Shown one piece after another: positions 57,601-64,000 of a stretch of 64,000 bases of DNA. How positions within the stretch are numbered: position 1 is the first letter of the stretch; each line of letters starts with the position of its first letter. The notes under the pieces were generated by a model that saw only the letters and a list, made by a program, of their open reading frames with translations, was not told the DNA's origin and made no database searches. Source of the DNA: Batkoa obscura (Eukaryota > Entomophthoromycota > Entomophthoromycetes > Entomophthorales > Batkoaceae); NCBI GenBank assembly GCA_030770535.1, contig JASVEC010000072.1:1-64000 (forward strand), in the 5' to 3' direction. The translations under genes and the position numbers were made by a program.

Positions 57601-58839
57601 TTATTCGATCTACTCATAAAGTGATACAAATAGAAATTGTAGAAGAATATCATGTGGTGTTAGTATTAACTAGTAATTATTTATTATTTTAAGTTTTATT
57701 ATGCTAACTAATTAATTTTTTATTAGCTGATAAATTATTAATGGCCTATCATTTAGAAGTACTAAATGATAGTAGTGGAAAAATATCTACTTTATCTACT
57801 AAATTAAGTGAGAATGTAGCTTATTTTCGAATTGGACAAAACGGGAATCAAAAATTATTAATATCAGTGAAGCATAATTCCTTAAAATCTTATTTTAAAA
57901 CCATGGAATTTGTTAATATGAATAATGAAACGAAATTATCTCAAAAAAACAAATTATTATGGCATTCAAAATATAAAACAGGATTAAGATTTTTAAAGGT
58001 AAGCAAGGATTATAGAAATTAAAGCTTAATAATTTTTGATATTAATTAGTTTTTTCCTATAGAAATTTTATGTAGCTACTATTGCCAATAATGTTAGCTT
58101 TTTAAAAACTAGACTAGCTATTGCTTGCGGGCCAGGTTTTGAAATTGTTTCTTTAGATGCTTTAGATAGAAATTATAGTAAATATTTATAAAGATTACTG
58201 ATAAATATATTTAATAATATTTAATATTGATATTAATTTTGATTAGGTGTACCTGAACTTACCGACCCAATTATAGCAAGTGATTCAAATTTATTTTCAA
58301 GATTTGTAAATGCAACACCACTTTCTATGTTAAGAGCTAATCCTGGGGAATTTTTACTTTGTTATAAAGGTAATATTATATTATATCATTTATTACTATT
58401 ATAATATTTCTATTTAATTTTTTATATTAGGTTTTGGATTATATATTTCAAACAATGGTAAAACTTCACGTGGCAAACAATCTGTTGTTGAATGGCTAGC
58501 TTCACCAACTAATTTTAGTAAGTTTATTACTTTATTATTATATTATATTAATAATATTATCAATTTATTTATTTAATTTTAGAATTAATTTATCCCAATT
58601 TAATATGCTTTGATACAAATTTAATTGAAATAAGAAGGATAGACACTGGAGAATTATTACAAGTTATCTTGTGTAATAATTTAATCTTATCTAATCCAAC
58701 TGATCTTAATCAAGTTGAAACTCAATGTATCACTGATACTAAAAATCAATCAGGTCAAAGATTATTTCGTATTTTAGCACAACCACAAACAATTCCACCT
58801 TCTCCTGCTGGTGTTATGGATTCTTATGATTCTAAATAA
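54659..58839 (+). CDS. Rom2-like Rho1 guanine-nucleotide exchange factor (DH-PH-CNH)
   Basis: A large gene with about 12 exons. The N-terminal ~290 residues are Pro/Ser/Asn-rich with PVLPSRSSES / PSLPPRSPER repeats that could bind SH3 domains. A DEP-like region follows (near 55590-56080). The DH domain begins KKRQELIFETIKTERDFV and has FVGRATTRLGRYPLLLESIL. The PH domain has LIKEGPMKRVSPAGNQNIKL and a split second half at 57134. The CNH domain starts KIDQVFVFGCDDGVHILSQA and runs to the end (SPAGVMDSYDSK*, TAA 58837). This layout is that of Rom1/Rom2/Rgf proteins, which activate Rho1 in cell-wall integrity signalling at growth sites. It converges with the RFC gene 122 bases downstream. Confidence 0.92.
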
Positions 58840-58961
58840 TTACAACTATATCACATCAAAGTTAATATTAGAAAATAATCAATATTTCATATTTAATAAA
58901 TTAATATTCAATTAAAATAATAACAATAATATAAAAATAAACTTTTATTTTATATAATGAA

Positions 58962-60413
58962 CTATTTATTATTTGCAATAGTAAATAATAATTCTAAAAG
59001 ATTAAGATAATCGTCTCCACCTAAAGCACAAGCTACATCCACTTTACCTAAACAAATACCAATATTTGCTTTTTGTAGTGTAGTTAAGTGGACACTTTTT
59101 AATATAAATTTACGAATCTAGAAATAATAAATATAAATAATGATTAATAATTAATAATTAAAACTTACTTGTTGTAAAATACTATCTAATGGATATCCAT
59201 CAGCAATAATTGTTTTACAAGCTTCAATCATGTCACCACTACCTTTAGTCATAGTTGTATTTAATAGAGTCTCGATTACATTATCCGGTATTACCTTAAT
59301 AAATTTTTTATTAATAATTTGATTTGATTTAATAATTAATACTCTAAATTAACTTACTCCAGCAATTTCATCTACTTGTTTACAAGTTAATTTTTCTTCA
59401 TAATATTTTTGAGAAGATTGTAATAACATAATAGCTCTTCTCAAATCCCCATTACATGTCGTTATTAATTTTTCAAGTGCCTAAATAAATATATTACTTA
59501 ACTAAATAACTTTTACAATTTCAATTGTTAACTACTTCATTATCATAATTCAACCCTTCACTTTCACAAATAAATTGCAATCTTTTTAATCCCAATTCTT
59601 GTGGTATTGGTTTAAATCGAAATTTAGCGCATCGAGAAGCTAATGGCTCAATAATACTAAAATATTAATTATAAAATTATTAGTCCTTTTAATAATTAAG
59701 TTGAATTGAATTGAATTACCGAGAAACGTAATTACAAATCAAACAAAATCTAGTAACTTTAGAATGTTCTTCCATAATACGTCTTAATGCAGCTTGTGCA
59801 TCACTGGTTAATGAATCAGCTTCATCTAATATAATAATTTTATAACTGATTGAATGGCCATTAGCACTTTCATAAAAAAATTAATGGATTTAAAAAAATG
59901 CTAATTAGGAATGTTAATCTAATTACTTAACCCCAGTACTCACACTTCTTTTTGCAAAATTTTTAACTTTTTCTCTTACTACAGCAATTCCTCTTTCATC
60001 AGAAGCATTCAGTTCTAAGACCTTTTCTTTAAGTTCTTTTTCTCTGTAATTCGAAATTTAAAAATGATGAATAATTATTAATCATGAACTCTCACTTACC
60101 CATACAACTCTCTAGCTAAAGCTAAAATACTACTTGTTTTTCCAGTACCTGGTGGACCATAAAAATAAATGAGGTAGCTAAATAGAGATAAGGGAATTGA
60201 AATCAACATTTAAAAAATAAAAATAAAAATAAAAATCAATCTACATTCTTGGAAGTGATACTTTTACGTAAAACTTGAACAATTTCTTCTTGAGCACTGA
60301 TTTCACTCATATCCTTTGGACGACTATTAACTTGATTAATTTTATCTTATTTCAACTCAATATCCCTTTAATTACTATTTTTCAATCCATGGTAAATTTG
60401 TTTTCGTGGCCAT
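58962..60413 (-). CDS. Replication factor C small subunit (yeast Rfc2 / human RFC4 type)
   Basis: An AAA+ clamp-loader subunit with eight or more short exons. It starts [16 protein letters not shown] after a phase-2 intron. Walker A is [20 protein letters not shown], followed by [19 protein letters not shown], which marks the Rfc2/RFC4 branch. Walker B is [18 protein letters not shown] and the arginine-finger region is [11 protein letters not shown]. It ends [12 protein letters not shown] with TAG. The complex opens PCNA and loads it at primer ends in nuclear DNA replication and checkpoint control. The gene lies at the edge of the second gene island; the right arm of the inverted repeat begins 144 bases upstream of its start. 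Confidence 0.93.
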
Positions 60414-61394
60414 TATAAAATTAAAAAAGTAAGCATCCAAATTTTGTAAGTTTTCGATTTCATTCATAATTTCTCTAGTTTCCAGGTTTAGTAAATTGAT
60501 GAATAGTATTAAAAGTAAAAGTAAAATAATGAAAGTAAAAAATAAGAGTAATTTATTTAATTACTTAATATAATAATATACTCATCTAAATACTTAATTA
60601 TGCAATTATCTAAATTTAAAATTTAAAATAATGTTTTTATAATAAATTAATATAAGCTCAATAGAAATAGTTAAATTATATCCATAGATATTATGAATCA
60701 ATACATCATTTAAATCAGATTGTTCTTTTAACTTTCTATTTGTATTAAAATGGACTGTATTATCTACAAATCTACAATATTTCAACTCAAAGTATGCAAA
60801 TTCTTACATGACGTATATAAAAAATATAAAATTCAACTTTTAATTTGAGATTCTTGATTTTTAATGTAACTAAATTATTATACTTTGGATATGTTTCTTT
60901 AATTAAAAATAGTCAGTAATTATACACATTTAAACATAAGTAATAGTTAATATGATGAATATTATATGTAAACGTTTTAAAGAAATACTACAACAATAAT
61001 CTATGCTTGATTGTTTTAGCTTTGGAAATATTGTATCACTTATTATTTTTGTTAAATCAACACTGTTAAATTAGATGCATGATTAAATACTAATGAATAA
61101 TTTCTTACGAAGTAGAATAACTCAAGTTTCTAGATCATTTAAATCGATAGATACTTCATTTAATTCATATGCACATAAACATTGAATATGTAACATTCTT
61201 AATAAACTCTCAAATAAGGTATTTCTTCATCATCGCTAAATTTAATTATAACTCTTCTAAATTTGAAGGTAAATGAGATGAAATGAAGGATTATTGATAA
61301 TATAAAACAATCATCCAAATCATCAATTTCTAAATAAAGTAAATCTTACAATAACTCTTTATTTGAGTCTTAATTTTATATTCTTCAACTAACA

Positions 61395-61498
61395 TATGGA
61401 GATGTATTTATGTGTTTAAGAGTTTTACTAATAATTTTTCCACTCAAATAGCGCTTAAAAGATGGAAAAGTAATGAAGCCAAAAAAAACACCCCCATA
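61395..61498 (+). mobile_element. TA-element MITE, copy 16, nested in copy 17
   Basis: Complete: TATGGAGATGTATTTATGTG ... CACCCCCATA. It sits exactly at the terminal TA of copy 17. The left repeat arm keeps the unoccupied sequence (AACATATGGGAATG in this orientation), giving a clean empty site with TA duplicated on insertion. Confidence 0.92.
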
Positions 61499-61587
61499 TG
61501 GGAATGTATTTTTTGTTTAAAAATTCTACTAATCTTTCCACTTAAATAGCGTTAAAAATGGAAAAGTAATGAAATCAAATGCTATAA
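61497..61587 (+). mobile_element. TA-element MITE, copy 17 (one end lost)
   Basis: TATGGGAATGTATTTTTTGT ... GAAATCAAATGCTATA. Same ancestral insertion as copy 8 in the left arm. Confidence 0.8.
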
Positions 61588-61642
61588 AGAGCACCAATGA
61601 AAACTAGCTTGTTTTTAAACTAAATAATAATGACTGATAACA

Positions 61643-62760
61643 ATGGTCAATAACTTCAAACTTCAGAGCTTGAAGCTATTTATCATCATATATATACTAT
61701 CCCATCTCTCCGATAAGGATAAAGCTAATTTTCTTGTGTTTTACAAAGCATGGAATAAAATAACAGTCTCTATACTATGGAAGAATGTGAGCTCAAGTTA
61801 TTGTTCTGAATACAAAGAAAAGATGATAGAAGCTTTTGGAAAAAATGAACATTATATCAAATGATTAGATCTTACAAAGTTTTAGAAATTACCCATATAT
61901 CCTCATTGTATCGAAATAGTAAAAGTCTTCTAATATTTTTCATTGATTATTTTGAGTATACGTAACATTTTGAAGACATTCAATTAATAGACTTTAATTA
62001 TTTTAATTGTTCTTATAAAAGTTCAATATTAGACACCTATAATACTGAACTCGAAAATATATAGATTCGAATGAAATTAACATTGAGATTGTTTTTGAAA
62101 ATTTGGAACATTTGGAAATTAGTAATTTAGACAACTGCTTACAATATTAATAGTATCACATTTATCATCAACTATTACTCTACTTACAATTAAAGACACA
62201 TTTCTTAGTATAAAAAAGGACATTTTGAGAACTTGTTGAACAAATTTAATAATATGGCTATGGCCAAAATGGCTCTTATCAATCCTCAGTCAACGGAGCT
62301 TGATTACTTATTTGATTAATAGTTTCTGAAATCAAAGAAATTTAAATTTTAGCTTATGAGTGTAGGTCCAAAGTTTTTTTAAATCAATTATATGTAAATT
62401 TGGCTAATTACTCAAGAGTTGGAACATTTGGATTTTACCATTGTATTACACTGAAGTTTAAAGGAGAATCAAGCTTAAAAGAATTCAAATTAACTAATAC
62501 TGACTTTTCTAAAACAGTTACAGATAATGTATTGTTTCCAGATTTGAAGTCATTAAACTTGATTGATTTTAAGATACAAATAATAAGATTTATATTTTTA
62601 ACATATCAACAATTAAATTTTTACATATTGGGGTAAATGATGAAAAGGAGTTCAATGACAAATTGTTTCTATGGGAGGGAATTTATCTTAAGAACAACAA
62701 TAATATAATTACGTTGAAAATTGGAATTAAATCTATAAGAAGCTTTTTTTTTTGATACTT
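61643..62760 (+). pseudogene. F-box/LRR family pseudogene D
   Basis: The best-preserved F-box: MVNNFKLQSLKLFIIIYILS, HLSDKDKANFLVFYKAWNKI, TVSILWKNV. The frame reaches a TGA at 61862-61864 after YIK. LDLTKF follows in frame, so TGA probably replaced a Trp codon. Downstream are many stops of all three kinds. Recognisable pieces include SSTITLLTIKDTFLSIKK, LKFKGESSLKEFKLTNTDFS and KEFNDKLFLWEGIYLKNNN, LRR-type. The first 110 bases lie in the right arm of the inverted repeat. Not functional as read. Confidence 0.65.
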
Positions 62761-63865
62761 TATACATACCATATCTCAATTTATATAAACCTGAAGTGTC
62801 ATATTATAAATTTATAGCTTATATGCCATTTTTATACTATGTTATGACAAAAGACTTCAGTTTAAGCAATGTAACATTTAGGGATTAAATGCTTCAATTT
62901 AAATGAATTTATGAACTATTTTTTAACACATTTTAAAAATAGAAAATATATATAATATGTATTTTTATGAAAAATCTGAAGATAGTTATTGGTTTTTTTT
63001 ATTGAGGGGTGAGATAATGTGATATTAAAACGTCAATGAACATTGACCACTATGGTACTACAAGATATGCCTTTTGATTTTATCTTACGTCAAAAGTAAA
63101 GTCAAATTAAATTATTTCCTAGCCTTTAAAGTAATTATTGGTTTTATTTTTTTTAAAATAATATTTTAAGGTAAAAACATTCTCTAATTACTCTAATTTA
63201 TTGTTATAGCTATTAGCATTTAGTTCATTTGTCTTTATAAAAAATTATACACAAATAAACTGCTAGTTTACTATATCAGCTACCCTATTACTTCATGTCT
63301 GAATAAAATTATGAAAAACATAATGTGAAGCTATCAATCAAAAACGCTTAATCAAAACCAGAAGCCTAGGATTGAGATTTTTTTCCTAGTCTTAGTTACC
63401 TTATTTCTTTTTACTTTCATTACCATTTGGCATTTTTCAATACTTTGCAATCTTTTTTTGATATTTTTCTTCTATTAATTCACTTGCAACTCATTGGCTC
63501 TTTTAAGTTTTAAGCATATTTTCTATCTAAGCCCTTCTCATTTTTACTCTTAAAATTTGAACAAATGAGTAATTAGATCATTAGCTAGAAAAAGATCCAA
63601 ATATATCGAATTTTCAGTTTTGCGTTAAAGTGCAACTAACGATGCTAGAACAGTATATTATCAGCTATTGAAAAAATTTCATGTGATATATTTCTTTATC
63701 TTGGTTAATAATTCTGTAGATTATGATTAATATTAAGATATGTTTCTTTGTTTAAGAATTTTACTAATAATCCTTCCGCTCAAATAGTGCTTAAAAAAAT
63801 GGAAAAGTAATGAAATCAAAAAAAACATTCCCATATAACTATTTAATATTTTAAATCAAACTACA
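62761..63865. other. Gene-free stretch with one MITE
   Basis: AT-rich, stops in all frames. Contains TA-element copy 18; 63360-63560 is C/T-rich on the forward strand. No gene recognised. Confidence 0.45.
63731..63835 (+). mobile_element. TA-element MITE, copy 18
   Basis: Forward; start worn (TATTAAGATATGTTTC), end intact (ACATTCCCATA). Lies about 30 bases upstream of F-box fragment E. Confidence 0.75.
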
Positions 63866-64000
63866 ATGAACGGGAAATTCAAACTTGAGGATATGAAATA
63901 AGCACAATTAAAGAAATATCATGCCACATATCAGACAAAAATAAAGTCAGTTTACTTATTTGTTATAAAGAGTGGAATAAAGAAATCATGGTTATTTAAT
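63866..64000 (+). pseudogene. F-box family copy E, cut by window edge
   Basis: Starts MNGKFKLEDMK then, after a frame change, IKEISCHISDKNKVSLLICY-K-E-W-N-K-E, aligning with the F-box of copy D (HLSDKDKANFLVFYKAWNK). A stop follows at the window edge. Probably another broken copy, but too little is visible to be sure. Confidence 0.5.

Larger units (their letters stand above)
60557..61752 (-). repeat. Large inverted repeat, right arm
   Basis: Reverse complement of 35948-37048. It is about 95-100 bases longer because of one additional nested TA-element (61395-61498). The outer limit at 61752 falls inside the F-box (KAW), after which the two F-box copies diverge at DNA level but stay similar as protein. 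Confidence 0.88.

Noticed and set aside
16983-63835. CRISPR array or tRNA interpretation of the regularly shaped ~100-bp repeats
   Set aside because: Copies are dispersed, in both orientations, with TA flanks and no spacer regularity; the organism is a eukaryote, and no cloverleaf or TTCGA-type box is present.

Overview
The window is nuclear DNA of a very AT-rich fungus. The genes are fungal: an NDT80/PhoG-type regulator, a type I metacaspase, a ThrE/PRM10-like membrane protein, IES6, a Rom-type Rho GEF with a CNH domain and a DUF3336 patatin protein. Most genes carry many short introns (about 45-70 nt, GTAAGT-like donors, TTTAG/ATAG acceptors). This excludes budding yeasts and suits an early-diverging lineage. 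An entomophthoralean (Conidiobolus-like) fungus is my best guess, from composition, gene density and intron style only; it is not proven.

Layout. 1-24.8 kb is a dense island of housekeeping genes: p34/AAGAB-like adaptin-binding protein, NDT80-like factor, an unassigned coiled-coil protein, ARS2/SERRATE, Dap1/MAPR, molybdopterin synthase large subunit, SART3/Prp24, metacaspase, peroxisomal 2-hydroxyacyl-CoA lyase, ThrE-like transporter and TDP1. 25-38 kb is a repeat-rich region. It holds F-box/leucine-rich-repeat pseudogenes, a tandem pair of questin-oxidase-like (DUF4243) genes (one broken, one apparently whole), a possible transposase relic and most copies of a ~100-bp MITE. 38.2-60.4 kb is a second gene island: mitochondrial phosphatidylserine decarboxylase, IES6, oligopeptidase B, a small DH-PH Rho GEF, an ecto-nucleotide pyrophosphatase-like protein, inositol polyphosphate multikinase, a patatin-like protein without its catalytic residues, a large Rom2-like Rho1 GEF and an RFC subunit. 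60.5-64 kb returns to F-box pseudogenes and MITEs.

The strongest unusual signals are structural. A short DNA element with TATGGGG-type inverted ends and TA target duplications occurs about 18 times. Two insertions can be compared with empty sites inside this same window: one in a questin-oxidase exon, one in the end of another copy. A ~1.1-kb inverted repeat (35.9-37.0 kb and 60.6-61.8 kb) made of F-box/LRR sequence flanks the entire second gene island, so recombination between the arms would invert about 23.5 kb. The questin-oxidase copies are identical at both ends but diverged in the middle, as expected from gene conversion. IES6 appears to have its start codon split by an intron.

Three otherwise well-conserved genes each show a one-base reading-frame break, which suggests leftover assembly indels. 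I see no tRNA, rRNA or CRISPR array. I found no clearly new multi-gene system; the mobile TA-element family and the inverted-repeat-bounded gene block are the most interesting leads.
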